Shown here piece after piece: positions 29,370 through 39,184 of a DNA stretch of 64,000 bases. Source of the DNA: an uncultured Helicobacter sp. GTDB lineage: Bacteria; Campylobacterota; Campylobacteria; Campylobacterales; Helicobacteraceae. Below the pieces are notes generated by a model. That model was not told the origin of the DNA, did no database searches, and saw nothing but the letters and a program-made list of their open reading frames with translations. The translations under genes were made by a program, and so were the position numbers. The stretch spans positions 62,001 to 126,000 of the forward strand of contig CASFYB010000007.1 of NCBI GenBank assembly GCA_949298825.1, given 5' to 3'. Position 1 is the first letter of the stretch, and the number at the start of each line of letters is the position of its first letter.

Positions 29370-29737
29370 TACAATACCTCCGGAGCTAACGATACGATTT
29401 TCATAAAGTTTGCATATCGCACTTCTCTACTAACAGGTCCAAAAATCCTTGTCCCAATGGGCTCTTTTTTAGCATCAAGAATTACAGCTGCATTATCATC
29501 AAATCGGATAAGAGAACCATTTTCTCGGTGTACTTCTTTTTTTGTGCGCACCACAACAGCCTTAACAACTTGACCTTTTTTGATCTTGCCATTTGGGAGA
29601 GCTTTTTTTACAGATGCAACAATAACATCTCCCACACTTGCATAGCGTTTATGGCTACCACCAAGAACCTTAATACACATAATTTCTTTAGCACCACTAT
29701 TATCAGCAACAGTTAATCTTGTGAAACTTTGTATCAT
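29369..29737 (-). CDS. rplN: 50S ribosomal protein L14
   Basis: 122 residues, starting [20 protein letters not shown] and ending [18 protein letters not shown]; binds 23S rRNA at the subunit interface. Confidence 0.97.
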   Translation of the reverse strand: MIQSFTRLTVADNSGAKEIMCIKVLGGSHKRYASVGDVIVASVKKALPNGKIKKGQVVKAVVVRTKKEVHRENGSLIRFDDNAAVILDAKKEPIGTRIFGPVSREVRYANFMKIVSLAPEVL

Positions 29738-29738
29738 T

Positions 29739-29999
29739 TTACACTCCTACTGAAATAATGTCTTTAAGTTTAAAAGCCTTGGTTTTAGACAATGGCTTGC
29801 ATTCAATGGCGGTGATTACATCACCCACTTTTGTACTATTCTGCTCATCATGAACAGCATATTTCTTAAATCGCTTAACGATCTTTCTATATTTTGGGTG
29901 CACAACCTTTCTCTCTACTAAAATTGTTACGCTTTTATCACCAGCTTTGCTAACAACTTCACCCTGAATTATTCTCTTATGTGGTTGCTTTTCACTCAT
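29739..29999 (-). CDS. rpsQ: 30S ribosomal protein S17
   Basis: 86 residues, OB fold; [19 protein letters not shown] and [13 protein letters not shown] match the family. Confidence 0.97.
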   Translation of the reverse strand: MSEKQPHKRIIQGEVVSKAGDKSVTILVERKVVHPKYRKIVKRFKKYAVHDEQNSTKVGDVITAIECKPLSKTKAFKLKDIISVGV

Positions 30000-30008
30000 G
30001 CCAAATCC

Positions 30009-30203
30009 TTAATTATTCTTTGCAGATATTGCAGTATTGATACGAGCAATATCCTTTCTTACTACTGCAATCTGACTAGGATTAGTCAACTGCATTGTTT
30101 TAAGCTTTAAGCGTAGTTCAAAAAGCTCTGCCTTTTTATCCTTTAACATCTTACTCAATTCATTGATATCTTTATCTTTTAACTCAGTAAATTTCATTTT
30201 CAC
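30009..30203 (-). CDS. rpmC: 50S ribosomal protein L29
   Basis: 64 residues, two-helix protein near the exit tunnel ([33 protein letters not shown]). The frame starts MKMKFTEL and overlaps the end of rplP by 20 nt; the second ATG (30197) is also possible. Confidence 0.95.
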   Translation of the reverse strand: MKMKFTELKDKDINELSKMLKDKKAELFELRLKLKTMQLTNPSQIAVVRKDIARINTAISAKNN

Positions 30204-30609
30204 TCTCGCTTGTCACAATTTTTGTTTTAAATGGTAATTTACTTTGTGCTAGAGCCAAAGCTTCACGTGCAGTCGCTTCATCAATCCCAATCATTTCATA
30301 AACAATTCGACCAGGCTTGATATTCATTACCCATTTTTCTACAGAACCCTTACCCTTACCCATTCTCGTAGCCAAAGGCTTAGCTGTAAGAGGCTTGTCA
30401 GGAAATACACGAATCCACACTTTACCCGCTCTTTTGATATGACGAGTCATAGCAATCCTTGCTGATTCAATTTGACGAGAATCAATTCTGCCATGCTCCA
30501 AAGCTTTGATGCCGATATCTCCAAATGCGAGTTTTGCACCCCTGAAAGACTTTCCTCTGTTTCTGCCTTTCATTTGTTTTCTGTATTTTGTTCTTTTAGG
30601 CATCAACAT
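30184..30609 (-). CDS. rplP: 50S ribosomal protein L16
   Basis: 141 residues, [19 protein letters not shown] at the start; helps organise the A-site tRNA site. A strong AGGAGG lies 9 nt before the first ATG, supporting this start. Confidence 0.97.
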   Translation of the reverse strand: MLMPKRTKYRKQMKGRNRGKSFRGAKLAFGDIGIKALEHGRIDSRQIESARIAMTRHIKRAGKVWIRVFPDKPLTAKPLATRMGKGKGSVEKWVMNIKPGRIVYEMIGIDEATAREALALAQSKLPFKTKIVTSESENEIY

Positions 30610-30611
30610 AA

Positions 30612-31307
30612 TTATTGTCCTCCTTTCCTAGATCTTTTTGCTTCAGTTTCTTCTTCTTTTCGTTCTGGCTGGATACCTTTTTGCAATACCTCGCCTTTGA
30701 AGATCCAAACTTTAACGCCAATAATTCCATATGTTGTCATTGCCTCAGCAAAACCATAATCAATTTTTGCACGCAAAGTATGTAGAGGCACTCTTCCTTC
30801 CATATACCACTCAGTCCTTGCCATCTCTGCACCCGCAAGTCTTCCAGAAACCTTAATTTTAATACCTTTTGCTCCAGATTTCATTGCACTTTGCATAACC
30901 TTTTTCATAGCACGTCTGAAAGCTACTCTCTTTTCTAGTTGAATGGCTACATTTTCAGCCGCAAGCTGTGCATTTGATTGAGGGCGTTTAACCTCTTTGA
31001 TATTAATAGCTACATCTTTCTTGATTAAATTCTTCAAAGAATCTCTAACTTTTTCAATATCTGCACCCTTTTTGCCAATAATTAGACCAGGACGAGCAGC
31101 AACCACAGTAACGCGGATTTTCTTTGCTGCACGCTCAATAATAATCTCACTAACACCAGCATAATAAAGCTCTTTTTTTAAGAACTTTCTCATCTTGTGA
31201 TCTTCAGCAATATTACTTGGTGTATTCTGTGAGCCAGGGAACCAACGTGAATTCCAGTTCCTATTAATACCTAATCTTAAACCTATCGGATTAACTTTCT
31301 GTCCCAT
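30612..31307 (-). CDS. rpsC: 30S ribosomal protein S3
   Basis: 231 residues; KH domain ([20 protein letters not shown]) and C-terminal S3 domain ([20 protein letters not shown]). The tail is charged ([16 protein letters not shown]). Part of the mRNA entry channel. Confidence 0.97.
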   Translation of the reverse strand: MGQKVNPIGLRLGINRNWNSRWFPGSQNTPSNIAEDHKMRKFLKKELYYAGVSEIIIERAAKKIRVTVVAARPGLIIGKKGADIEKVRDSLKNLIKKDVAINIKEVKRPQSNAQLAAENVAIQLEKRVAFRRAMKKVMQSAMKSGAKGIKIKVSGRLAGAEMARTEWYMEGRVPLHTLRAKIDYGFAEAMTTYGIIGVKVWIFKGEVLQKGIQPERKEEETEAKRSRKGGQ

Positions 31308-31309
31308 AC

Positions 31310-31735
31310 TTATTCCTCACTCGTTTTATTAGTTGCTTTTGTAACTTTAGCTGATGATTTTTTTACAGCTTTTGGTGCTGCCTTTTCAGTCTTTTTTTCT
31401 ATTTTTGTTTCCTGCACAGGTTTAGAAGCAACCTCTACTAAAATATGAGATGTTGGCTTTCTAATTGGTGTTGCACGGCCACGAGCACGAGGCATAAAAC
31501 GACGAAGAACAGGGCCAGCATCTACGCGGCAAGAAATAACAATCGCATTCTTAGCATCAAGCCCACCATTTGCCAAAGCAGATGCAATTACCTTTGAAAT
31601 CACTTTGGCTGCCTTATTTGGTGTAAACTCAAGACTTGCCATTGCAAGCTCTGCATTCATACCTTGTACTTCTCTAGCAACCAAACGTGCCTTAGTCGGA
31701 GAAAGTCTAATAAAACGCAACAATGCTTTACTCAT
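31310..31735 (-). CDS. rplV: 50S ribosomal protein L22 with Lys-rich C-terminal extension
   Basis: About 141 residues. The core (1 to about 106) ends at [11 protein letters not shown]; a low-complexity tail of about 35 residues follows ([18 protein letters not shown]). The core lines the exit tunnel. The second ATG is chosen because AAGGAGTGA is better spaced to it; an ATG one codon upstream is possible. Confidence 0.95.
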   Translation of the reverse strand: MSKALLRFIRLSPTKARLVAREVQGMNAELAMASLEFTPNKAAKVISKVIASALANGGLDAKNAIVISCRVDAGPVLRRFMPRARGRATPIRKPTSHILVEVASKPVQETKIEKKTEKAAPKAVKKSSAKVTKATNKTSEE

Positions 31736-31745
31736 CATTCACTCC

Positions 31746-32027
31746 TTACTTACCAATTTTCTTTTGGACACTGCCTTTGTGCCCTTTAAAAGTACGTGTT
31801 GGAGCGAATTCACCCAATTTATAACCCACGTGATTCTCCGTAATATATACGGGAACAAATACCCTACCATTATGTACATTAAATGTTAGTCCAATCATAT
31901 CGGGTAAAATAGTACTACGTCTTGACCAAGTTTTAATAGGCTTATTATCTTTAGCCTCCTTAGCTTTGAGTACTTTCTTTACCAAATAATCATCGATAAA
32001 AGGACCTTTTTTTACTGATCTTGCCAT
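31746..32027 (-). CDS. rpsS: 30S ribosomal protein S19
   Basis: 93 residues: [38 protein letters not shown] and GHKLGEF-type end ([18 protein letters not shown]). Head protein paired with S13. Confidence 0.97.
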   Translation of the reverse strand: MARSVKKGPFIDDYLVKKVLKAKEAKDNKPIKTWSRRSTILPDMIGLTFNVHNGRVFVPVYITENHVGYKLGEFAPTRTFKGHKGSVQKKIGK

Positions 32028-32037
32028 CGTTTATTCC

Positions 32038-32865
32038 TTATTTCTTTCTTCTTGAGATGATGAGTCTATCACTAGCTTTTTTCTTTCTTGTTTTATAACC
32101 CTTAGCTGGAGTTCCCCAAGGTGAAACAGGATGTCCGCTAGAACCGGTTTTACCTTCACCACCACCATGTGGGTGATCTACTGGGTTCATTGCACTACCT
32201 CTAGTTTGAGGGCGGATTCCTCTATGGCGATTTCTACCAGCCTTACCAATACTAATATTGATAAAATCTTCATTACCAACAACACCAATAGTGGCCATAC
32301 ACTCTCCTAGAATGTATCTCATCTCGCCACTTGGCATTCTAATGATAATATACTTGCCTTCACGACCCATGATCTGTGCACTAGCACCGGCACTTCTAGC
32401 CAATTGCCCACCTGCACCTGGATGCATTTCAATATTATGAACAATAGTTCCAACAGGGATATTTTTCAATCTCATTGCATATCCCACTTTAATATCAAGT
32501 CCATCCTCTGCTGCAATAACCTTATCGCCAACCTTAAGACCGCTAGGTTGAATAATATAACGCTTATCTCCATCTGGATAGAACACTAAAGCAATGCGAC
32601 AATTTCTGTATGGATCATACTCAATTGCTGCAACCTTACCTTCAATATTAAATTTATTACGCTTAAAATCAATAATACGATAAAGTTTTTTAGCGCCACC
32701 CTCTTTATGACGGCTTGTAATTCTTCCATTGTTATTTCTTCCTGCGCTAACTGGAAGCTTTATCAAAAGTTTTTTTACACTAGCCTTTGCAGTGATATCA
32801 CTGGAGCTAAGCCCAGACATAAATCTTCTGCTAGGCGTATATGGTTTATAAGTTTTTACTGCCAT
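32038..32865 (-). CDS. rplB: 50S ribosomal protein L2
   Basis: 275 residues; [12 protein letters not shown] near the start, [19 protein letters not shown] and the conserved histidine region [14 protein letters not shown], important for subunit joining and peptidyl transfer. Confidence 0.97.
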   Translation of the reverse strand: MAVKTYKPYTPSRRFMSGLSSSDITAKASVKKLLIKLPVSAGRNNNGRITSRHKEGGAKKLYRIIDFKRNKFNIEGKVAAIEYDPYRNCRIALVFYPDGDKRYIIQPSGLKVGDKVIAAEDGLDIKVGYAMRLKNIPVGTIVHNIEMHPGAGGQLARSAGASAQIMGREGKYIIIRMPSGEMRYILGECMATIGVVGNEDFINISIGKAGRNRHRGIRPQTRGSAMNPVDHPHGGGEGKTGSSGHPVSPWGTPAKGYKTRKKKASDRLIISRRKK

Positions 32866-32875
32866 TTCCTACTCC

Positions 32876-33157
32876 TTACACTGCAAGCGAATCAATTTTC
32901 GCATCATCTGGAATTTTTACATAAAATTTCTTAAAAGAGCTTCTTTGACCCAAACGCCCTCTAAATCTCTTTGTTTTTCCCTCTTGATTTAAAGAGTTGA
33001 TCTTAAGTGGAATAAAACCAAAATACTCTTTAAAAACTTGCTTAAGCTGATTTTTGGTTACCTTGCTTGATGTCTGGACTACAAGCACACCACTTTCTTT
33101 TAGATTTAAAGACTTTTCGGTATAAAGGATTGATTTTATATCTGTAATATCTGCCAT
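32876..33157 (-). CDS. rplW: 50S ribosomal protein L23
   Basis: 93 residues ([19 protein letters not shown]...), at the exit tunnel, docking site for trigger factor and SRP. Confidence 0.96.
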   Translation of the reverse strand: MADITDIKSILYTEKSLNLKESGVLVVQTSSKVTKNQLKQVFKEYFGFIPLKINSLNQEGKTKRFRGRLGQRSSFKKFYVKIPDDAKIDSLAV

Positions 33158-33168
33158 TCTATCCTCCT

Positions 33169-33786
33169 TTACTGATTTCGCGCAACAATGGAATCAAATA
33201 CTGCTTTTTCCATCACCACTGATCTAAATGCTGCTACCAAGTAGGCGTTCAACTCATTTGCATCAACAAGATAGCAATTCTCAAGATTTCTAAATGCCAA
33301 GAAAGTATTTTCATTACTCATCTGAGCTACAAATAGTGTGCTGCGCTCATTAAGAGTTTTAAACATTTTGAAGGCATCTTTTGTCTTGCCACTTTCAATC
33401 TCAACAGAATCTACAATATAGAGTTTACCCGCATTAGCTTTTTGCTCAAGTGCAAGCTCCAATGCCAAGCGCTTCTGCTTTTTATTTACCTTTAGATCAT
33501 AGTTTCTATTATTAGAAGGACCATGAGATACACCACCACCTACAAAAACTGGTGAAGTGATACTACCGGCTCTTGCGCGACCACCACCCTTTTGACTCCA
33601 AGGCTTTTTACCACCACCACTAACTTCGCCACGATTCTTAGCCTTAGCGCTATTATTGCGCAAAGAAGCAAGATAGGACTTAATATATAGGTAGAGATTA
33701 TGCTCTTTAATTTCGCTATAGCTTTTCGGCAAATCAATTTCACTATTTTTCTTCAGTTGTTTATCTAATACAATTGCTTTACTCAT
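33169..33786 (-). CDS. rplD: 50S ribosomal protein L4
   Basis: About 205 residues with the tunnel loop [20 protein letters not shown] and [11 protein letters not shown]. The start at MSKAIVLD is preferred (AAGG 9 nt upstream); an ATG two codons earlier exists. In enterobacteria L4 represses the S10 operon; no such leader can be shown here. Confidence 0.96.
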   Translation of the reverse strand: MSKAIVLDKQLKKNSEIDLPKSYSEIKEHNLYLYIKSYLASLRNNSAKAKNRGEVSGGGKKPWSQKGGGRARAGSITSPVFVGGGVSHGPSNNRNYDLKVNKKQKRLALELALEQKANAGKLYIVDSVEIESGKTKDAFKMFKTLNERSTLFVAQMSNENTFLAFRNLENCYLVDANELNAYLVAAFRSVVMEKAVFDSIVARNQ

Positions 33787-33797
33787 ATTCATCTACC

Positions 33798-34376
33798 TTA
33801 TTTGAGGATTTGGATTTTCCCATATGCACCAGAGAATCCAGAAACAGAACCCTTTAGTACTAAAATATGGCTATCTTTATCAAAAGAAATAACATCATTT
33901 TGTACACTAACAGTTTCATTTCCATAGTGTCCGGCCATTTTCTTACCTGGTTGAACACGCCCTGGCCATTCACGATTACCAATAGAACCTAATCTTCTGT
34001 GGAATCTACTTCCATGCGCTGCTGGTCCTCCTTGGAAATTCCATCGTTTCATAGCACCGCTGAAACCACGACCCTTAGTTTTAAAAGTAACCTTTAAACG
34101 CTTAGCACTCTCTAATGCGCTCATATCTAAATCGCCTGCTTCTGTATTAGCTACTGCCAATGTAGCAAAACGATTAAACTCTTTGCTAAGGTTATATTTT
34201 TTCTGCTGTCCAGCAATAGCCTTATTCATCATTTTACCCTTAGCATAGGCTACTAGTGCTTTCTTATTTTCATATACTTCGCAGACCTTAGCATCAAGTA
34301 CTCTTAGCAAGGTTACTGCCTTGCTTTGAGTATCGATGGTTCTGCTCATTCCGATTTTTTCTACTAAAAATTCCAT
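33798..34376 (-). CDS. rplC: 50S ribosomal protein L3
   Basis: 192 residues from [13 protein letters not shown]; the start is chosen from AAGGAATAGCT directly before this ATG, while the open frame extends seven codons further up. Contains [19 protein letters not shown] and [20 protein letters not shown], the methylation-site region. Confidence 0.96.
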   Translation of the reverse strand: MEFLVEKIGMSRTIDTQSKAVTLLRVLDAKVCEVYENKKALVAYAKGKMMNKAIAGQQKKYNLSKEFNRFATLAVANTEAGDLDMSALESAKRLKVTFKTKGRGFSGAMKRWNFQGGPAAHGSRFHRRLGSIGNREWPGRVQPGKKMAGHYGNETVSVQNDVISFDKDSHILVLKGSVSGFSGAYGKIQILK

Positions 34377-34397
34377 AGCTATTCCTTCAATCCTCAA

Positions 34398-34709
34398 TTA
34401 TTTGCCCATTTGCGTTACTTCAACATCTACTTCGGGCGCCAAATCAAGCTTCATTAAGCTATCCACTGTATCAGGCGTAGCTGACATAATATCTATGATT
34501 CTACTATGTACTCTAATCTCAAACTGCTCGCGAGAATCTTTATTAATATGTGGTGAACGCAAAACAGTATATCTTCTATTTTTTGTTGGCAAGGGAATAG
34601 GACCTTTGATATCTGATCCAGTACGTTTGACAGCCTCAACGATAGCCGCCACAGACCTATCCAACACTCTATGATCATAAGCCTTTAACTTAAGTCTGAT
34701 TTTTTCCAT
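34398..34709 (-). CDS. rpsJ: 30S ribosomal protein S10
   Basis: First gene of the merged S10-spc-alpha run. 103 residues: [39 protein letters not shown]. The S10/NusE family also joins transcription antitermination. Confidence 0.97.
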   Translation of the reverse strand: MEKIRLKLKAYDHRVLDRSVAAIVEAVKRTGSDIKGPIPLPTKNRRYTVLRSPHINKDSREQFEIRVHSRIIDIMSATPDTVDSLMKLDLAPEVDVEVTQMGK

Positions 34710-34772
34710 AAAATATCCTTGAAAAAAGAACTCATCAATAAAAAGTGATGTTTACCAAAAAATGGAAGCTAA

Positions 34773-34783
34773 ATTCTACTATA
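34773..34783 (-). promoter_or_regulatory. Candidate promoter of the ribosomal protein operon
   Basis: The minus strand reads TATAGTAGAAT about 65-75 bp before rpsJ, after a T-rich stretch. It closely matches the string before rpsO. This is the only clear promoter-like site before the 27-gene run. Confidence 0.5.
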
Positions 34784-34825
34784 AAAAATCAATCAATTCA
34801 ATTATATATGACGCTTTTTTGGCTA

Positions 34826-34874
34826 AAAATGTTAAATTTATTTCCTTTTTATAAGGAAATAAATTTAACATTTT
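34826..34874 (-). terminator. Perfect 22-bp inverted repeat ending the mrdA transcript
   Basis: Two 22-base arms, exact complements of each other, flank TTTAT. The minus-strand end runs into TTTTTAGCC. It begins 11 bp past the mrdA stop and before the rpsJ promoter, so it should separate the envelope operon from the ribosomal operon. The arms are very AT-rich and unusually long for a terminator. Confidence 0.75.
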
Positions 34875-34885
34875 GATGCAACAAT

Positions 34886-36673
34886 CTATTTAATATAGCC
34901 ATATGCCTTAAGTGCATTTGCCATCCTGGCTAAAATAGGCCCTGCTCGTCCTCCCCCCTCTCCATGCTCAATAAAAACTGTAATCGCATATTTAGGATTG
35001 CGAGCAGGGACATAGCCAGTGATCCATGCATGAGAACGATGATAATAAGGCAACTCAGATTCTTTAACCCTAACTTTGATATTCTGAGGGATACTCACCA
35101 CCTGTGCTGTCCCTGTTTTACAAGCCAAAGGCAATAAAGAATCTTTTGTAGATCGTCTAGCAGTCCCTTGTGGGGAACTACAAGCTTGATACATCCCTTC
35201 TTGAATAAACTTTAGCTTTGATTTTTGAAAATCACTTAAAATGTCCTTATTTTCAAACTTTGCTGGTTTATCTTGAAGCTCTTTGGCAAAATGCGGTGTA
35301 GGCAACTCCCCTGTACCCATTAAAGCTGTATAACGTGCAATCTGCATAGGTGTGACCAAAAAACTACCCTGACCAATAGAGGTGATAACCGTATCTCCTA
35401 GATACCAAGGTTGACCCTTGCTCATTTTCCACTCCGGACTAGGTAAAATACCCACAAATTCATTAGGCAAGTCCACTCCTGTGCGCACCCCAAAACCCAT
35501 CTCAGATAATACACCAGCAATATTAGTCATCCCTGCATTTTGTGAAAGTTTGTAAAAATACACATCTACAGATTCTCTAATAGCCTTAATCACATCACTT
35601 TTGCCATGTCCACCAGGCTTCCAGTCACGAAATTTTCTACCACCAAGCTCAATATATCCTGGCGTATCCACTAAAGTATGCTCACTAACACCAGCATACT
35701 CCAAAAGCGCTAGCGCCATCCCCATCTTAATAACTGAACCAGGCGCATAAAGACCATTTACAAGCTTATTTAACAAAGGATTTGCCAAATCATCCTGCAA
35801 GGCTCTCCATTTATCAAAACTAATACCTCCAACAAAATCATTAAGATCATATTCTGGATAGCTTCCTGCAACTAGAATCTCACCATTTTCTATATCCATT
35901 ACAATCACAGCACCATTTTTATCCTCAAATGCCAAGTCAGCTATCTTTTGCAAGCGCATATCAAGCGTTGTGGTTAATTCATTTTGATTCACACTATCTT
36001 TTTGATACTCTGCATACACAACACGATTATGGGAATCTACCCTCAAAATCCTCTCGCTAATCTCTCCTTGCAAGAAAGTATTATAGTTGCGCTCTAAGCC
36101 AGTCTTACCCACAATCCCCGTATATTTACTTACAATATTTTTTGCAATATCATTTTCATCGCTAGCTCCCACATAGCCAATGACATGAGATGCGCTAGAT
36201 CCAAATGGATAATAACGTTTGCTGGCTGGCTCAATAAAAATAAAGTGATTTTGCATTAAATAAGGATAGTGCAACTGCATCACATCAGAAGGGATAAATC
36301 TCACCACTTTAATAGGCACATGATTATAGGGGGATTGCTCTTTGAGATAAGCTTTTTGCATCTCTAAAGGATCTAGATCAGGGAAAAATTTCTGTAAAAA
36401 CGCAATTTGGTTTTCCAGTTCTGCACGCTTTAAATGTGGATCTAGGGCGATAGAAAACCCAATTTTATTCAACGCAATGAGTGTGCCATTGCGATCCTTA
36501 ATAAGACCACGAAATGGCACTTCAATATCTTTTCTAGTGATATTTTTTAACGCTAACTGACTATAGTAGTGATTAGACTGGATAGAAATAGCAAAAATCC
36601 TTACAAGCAGCACAAGCCATACAAGTAAAAAAAATGCAACAATAATTTTTATTCTAAATTCTATCTTTTCCAT
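34886..36673 (-). CDS. mrdA: Penicillin-binding protein 2 (elongasome transpeptidase)
   Basis: Class B PBP that cross-links peptidoglycan during side-wall growth with RodA and MreC. 595 residues: a membrane anchor at 9-27, a dimerisation/pedestal domain with RGLIKDRNGT, and a transpeptidase domain with the nucleophile S313 in SVIK, SVD at 368-370 and KTGTA at 519-523. All catalytic motifs are intact. Its start overlaps the MreD-like gene. In H. pylori the counterpart is HP1565, followed upstream by a similar gene set. Confidence 0.96.
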   Translation of the reverse strand: MEKIEFRIKIIVAFFLLVWLVLLVRIFAISIQSNHYYSQLALKNITRKDIEVPFRGLIKDRNGTLIALNKIGFSIALDPHLKRAELENQIAFLQKFFPDLDPLEMQKAYLKEQSPYNHVPIKVVRFIPSDVMQLHYPYLMQNHFIFIEPASKRYYPFGSSASHVIGYVGASDENDIAKNIVSKYTGIVGKTGLERNYNTFLQGEISERILRVDSHNRVVYAEYQKDSVNQNELTTTLDMRLQKIADLAFEDKNGAVIVMDIENGEILVAGSYPEYDLNDFVGGISFDKWRALQDDLANPLLNKLVNGLYAPGSVIKMGMALALLEYAGVSEHTLVDTPGYIELGGRKFRDWKPGGHGKSDVIKAIRESVDVYFYKLSQNAGMTNIAGVLSEMGFGVRTGVDLPNEFVGILPSPEWKMSKGQPWYLGDTVITSIGQGSFLVTPMQIARYTALMGTGELPTPHFAKELQDKPAKFENKDILSDFQKSKLKFIQEGMYQACSSPQGTARRSTKDSLLPLACKTGTAQVVSIPQNIKVRVKESELPYYHRSHAWITGYVPARNPKYAITVFIEHGEGGGRAGPILARMANALKAYGYIK

Positions 36674-37134
36674 ATTACCACCAAGGCTTCAGCTATGATA
36701 TACCACAATACCCATAAATCAAAACTCACTGATCTTTGCGCACTCAAAATTCCCAAACATTGAGATGCAAAAAAATACCCAATATAGGGCAAAACAACAT
36801 ACACTACTCCAAATAAAATATTTTCTTCATCTAACCAAGCTGCGATCTTTCCTACTACAACACCCAAAAACACAAAAAGCAAAAATATGATTCCTACCAT
36901 ATTTGCTTTTTGCACCTCAAAAAGCAGGCAAGAGCTAAAAACCACAAAAAGTCCTAAAAAATTAGCTTCCTTATAATCTTTAATATATTTAGCAAAGAGC
37001 ACTCCTAGTAATGGAGGAAAGAGGGCATAGATACTAGATAATGCTATATAAAAAATATAAAAAACCAAAAAGCCAAAGTTTTTTAATAAGTCTTTAATAA
37101 AGCTATTTCGTTGCAGTTTGGGAAATGTTGACAT
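36661..37134 (-). CDS. Small membrane protein, MreD-like by position
   Basis: 157 residues, with about five hydrophobic segments (e.g. FGFLVFYIFYIALSSIYALF, FGVVYVVLPYIGYFF). No clear family motif is visible. It lies directly upstream of mrdA, where many bacteria have mreD, and has MreD-like size and topology, so a role in rod-shape synthesis is plausible but inferred. The ATG at 37134 is preferred to a TTG at 37143; it overlaps the GNAT gene by 52 nt. Confidence 0.65.
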   Translation of the reverse strand: MSTFPKLQRNSFIKDLLKNFGFLVFYIFYIALSSIYALFPPLLGVLFAKYIKDYKEANFLGLFVVFSSCLLFEVQKANMVGIIFLLFVFLGVVVGKIAAWLDEENILFGVVYVVLPYIGYFFASQCLGILSAQRSVSFDLWVLWYIIAEALVVIWKR

Positions 37135-37556
37135 TTGATACAATCCGCCCAGATTTTTTGATTTGGAACCTTATCCTTGGCAATCTCTTTAAAACCGATT
37201 CTCTCAAAAAGATTAGGCCTATAGGTAAGGACCAGAAATTCTCTTATACCTAAGTCTAAGCCCTCATTGATTGCGTGCATCACAAGATCCTTAGCTATAC
37301 CATGATTGCGGTATTCTTCTGCCACGACAAGGGAGCGAATCTCTGCTAAGGTTTGCGAATAGATCTGCAAAGCGCAAAAGCCTGCTATCCTATCTTTAGA
37401 TTCCTCCTTATCAAAGGCTATAAAAAAGGCTCGTATCTCCCTTGCAAAGCTATCCTTACTTCTGGGTAATACCAATCCCTTTTTAACCTCAACTTCTAAA
37501 ATCTCTACCATCGCATCTATATCACTAAGCGCTGGCTTTTTATAGTCAATCTGCAT
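37083..37556 (-). CDS. GNAT acetyltransferase, short N-acetylglutamate synthase-like
   Basis: 157 residues. GNAT core with the acetyl-CoA motif VVAEEYRNHGIAKDLV, then LTYRPNLFERIGFKEI. The C-terminal KIWADCIKCQHFPNCNEIAL matches the KxWxDCxxCxxFxxCxE pattern of stand-alone ArgA-type synthases, so the likely reaction is acetylation of glutamate for arginine synthesis. Three cysteines of that motif are present. The start at 37556 follows AAGGA; it overlaps engB by 11 nt. Confidence 0.75.
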   Translation of the reverse strand: MQIDYKKPALSDIDAMVEILEVEVKKGLVLPRSKDSFAREIRAFFIAFDKEESKDRIAGFCALQIYSQTLAEIRSLVVAEEYRNHGIAKDLVMHAINEGLDLGIREFLVLTYRPNLFERIGFKEIAKDKVPNQKIWADCIKCQHFPNCNEIALLKTY

Positions 37557-38166
37557 AAAACAGTCCTTCAAATATTGCTTTCAAAATCTTTTCTCTCCCG
37601 CCTTGATTGGGCTTAAAGATCTTTTCATCAGCACTCATTAATAAGGCATTTTTCTGAGCCAAAGCCCCCCTCTTATTTGCCGTTATTTTATCGCATTTAG
37701 TATAAATTTTTAAAACCTTTTGATCTCCTCTACAAAGCTTATTTAAGCTATCTTGCACCCATTTATCAATCTCTAAATCCACATGACGAGAATCAACAAG
37801 ATGAACAAATAATTTTATAGCGCTCCTCTGACACAAAAAATCCCACAAATCTCTTTCCCACCGGTTTTTTAAACTCTTTGAAACCTTTGCATAGCCAAAT
37901 CCAGGTAGATCGACAAAATAACTCTGAAAAACAGGATTCCCATCTTTTGTCTGATCTTCAAACTCAATGCCAAAATAATTAATAAGCTGTGTTTTGCCAG
38001 GAGTAGCAGAGCTTTTTGCCAACTTTTTACCTGTAATAAGATTGATAAATGTACTTTTACCTACATTGCTACGCCCTAAAAAAGCGACTTCTGGGTATAA
38101 AATAGGAGGGACTTGAGTGATGTTTTGCGCACTCTTAATAAAATGTGCATTTTTAATCTTTATCAT
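37546..38166 (-). CDS. engB: Ribosome biogenesis GTPase EngB (YsxC/YihA)
   Basis: 206 residues with G1 GRSNVGKST, the G2 threonine in SATPGKTQLI, G3 DLPGFG, G4 TKCDK and G5 SADEK. Needed for assembly of the 50S subunit. It overlaps lptA as ATGA, so the two are coupled. Confidence 0.96.
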   Translation of the reverse strand: MIKIKNAHFIKSAQNITQVPPILYPEVAFLGRSNVGKSTFINLITGKKLAKSSATPGKTQLINYFGIEFEDQTKDGNPVFQSYFVDLPGFGYAKVSKSLKNRWERDLWDFLCQRSAIKLFVHLVDSRHVDLEIDKWVQDSLNKLCRGDQKVLKIYTKCDKITANKRGALAQKNALLMSADEKIFKPNQGGREKILKAIFEGLFYAD

Positions 38167-38639
38167 TTATCATCCAGATTGAAAATAAGCTTGGCTGGTT
38201 TGTTCCCTGCACCCTTAACGCTCATTTCTCCTGTTTTATTATTAAAAAAGATAGCATCTCCATTAAGCACATTTGCCTTTCCTACCTCCTTAAGGTGAGC
38301 ATTTTTGTTTAAAAAATAATCTCCGCTTATTGCATCATATTTTAGCTCTTGGCAGTTACCTTCCACCTTTCTGCCATCTTGAGTTGTGACAAAAAAATAC
38401 ACTTCGCCAATTGCACGAATATTTTTTAATCTCCTATTAGAATCCATATAAATTTCCATTTCACTAGCCCTAAGGATATCTCCGTTTTTTTTCACCTCTA
38501 CATTCCCTTTTAGCACACTCTTACCACTTATGCCATTACCCATAAACTCCTTAGCACTAACTTCTAAAATCTCACTAAAAGCACTAGCAAAAAAACCAAG
38601 TGCTACTAATACAAAACAATATCTTATTACTATTTTCAT
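38163..38639 (-). CDS. lptA: LPS transport periplasmic protein LptA
   Basis: 158 residues: a signal peptide (1 to about 22, CFVLVALGFFASAFS), then an OstA-like beta-jellyroll with GKSVLKGNVEVKKNGDILRA and DAISGDYFLNKNAHL. Forms the periplasmic bridge that carries LPS to the outer membrane. Lies directly downstream of lptC. Confidence 0.88.
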   Translation of the reverse strand: MKIVIRYCFVLVALGFFASAFSEILEVSAKEFMGNGISGKSVLKGNVEVKKNGDILRASEMEIYMDSNRRLKNIRAIGEVYFFVTTQDGRKVEGNCQELKYDAISGDYFLNKNAHLKEVGKANVLNGDAIFFNNKTGEMSVKGAGNKPAKLIFNLDDK

Positions 38640-39184
38640 TATTGATTCTCACTAAGAAGATAGCGGCCCTTAATATCTTTGGCATAAAAATCTTGATTTT
38701 TATTGTAATAAACAAGATCCCTACCTATAATATTCCCCTCTCTAGCCTCAAGCCTAAACTTACCCTCGCCATTAAAAACTTCTTTAACAGTATCTAGCAC
38801 CCCATTTTCAGAAAAAAACTTTAAGCCATCACTACGCTCATAATGCACACCAGAAGGAAAAGTATAAATCTTTTTTATGTGATTGACCACAGATCCACTT
38901 ACCACTTCAATCCCCTGTTTACCAAGGCTTCTTGATAATGACACATCTAAAAAAATATCCTTGTCTTTGTATTGGGTTGCATGTGCACCACGGATAATAA
39001 TATCTGTCACATCCTGGCTAATCTGATACATCACAAAATCGCTAATATCAATCTTAGCAATATTATGCTCCTCAAGATCACTCAAAACCTCATTGCGGAA
39101 CTGGAAGCTAAATAATGCCACAAGCGTGATAATAAAAAGCCCCATAAAAAAGAGGTTGATTGTATTATTTTTTAAAGTATTCAA
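38639..39184 (-). CDS. lptC: LPS export protein LptC
   Basis: 181 residues: one N-terminal membrane segment (LFFMGLFIITLVALFSF) and a periplasmic jellyroll with the late GREGN-like EAREGNIIGRDLVYYNKNQD. Links the LptBFG transporter to LptA. The first possible start is TTG at 39184, overlapping kdsC; an ATG at residue 14 is a shorter alternative. Divergent in sequence, so position next to lptA is part of the evidence. Confidence 0.82.
   Translation of the reverse strand: MNTLKNNTINLFFMGLFIITLVALFSFQFRNEVLSDLEEHNIAKIDISDFVMYQISQDVTDIIIRGAHATQYKDKDIFLDVSLSRSLGKQGIEVVSGSVVNHIKKIYTFPSGVHYERSDGLKFFSENGVLDTVKEVFNGEGKFRLEAREGNIIGRDLVYYNKNQDFYAKDIKGRYLLSENQ

Noticed and set aside
32258-32934. Plus-strand frames across the ribosomal operon
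   Set aside because: All are antisense to strongly conserved ribosomal protein genes.
34940-34970. C6 run in mrdA, and G6/C6 runs in rlpA and uvrD, as phase-variation tracts
   Set aside because: Six bases are too short for frequent slippage and all are in conserved essential frames.
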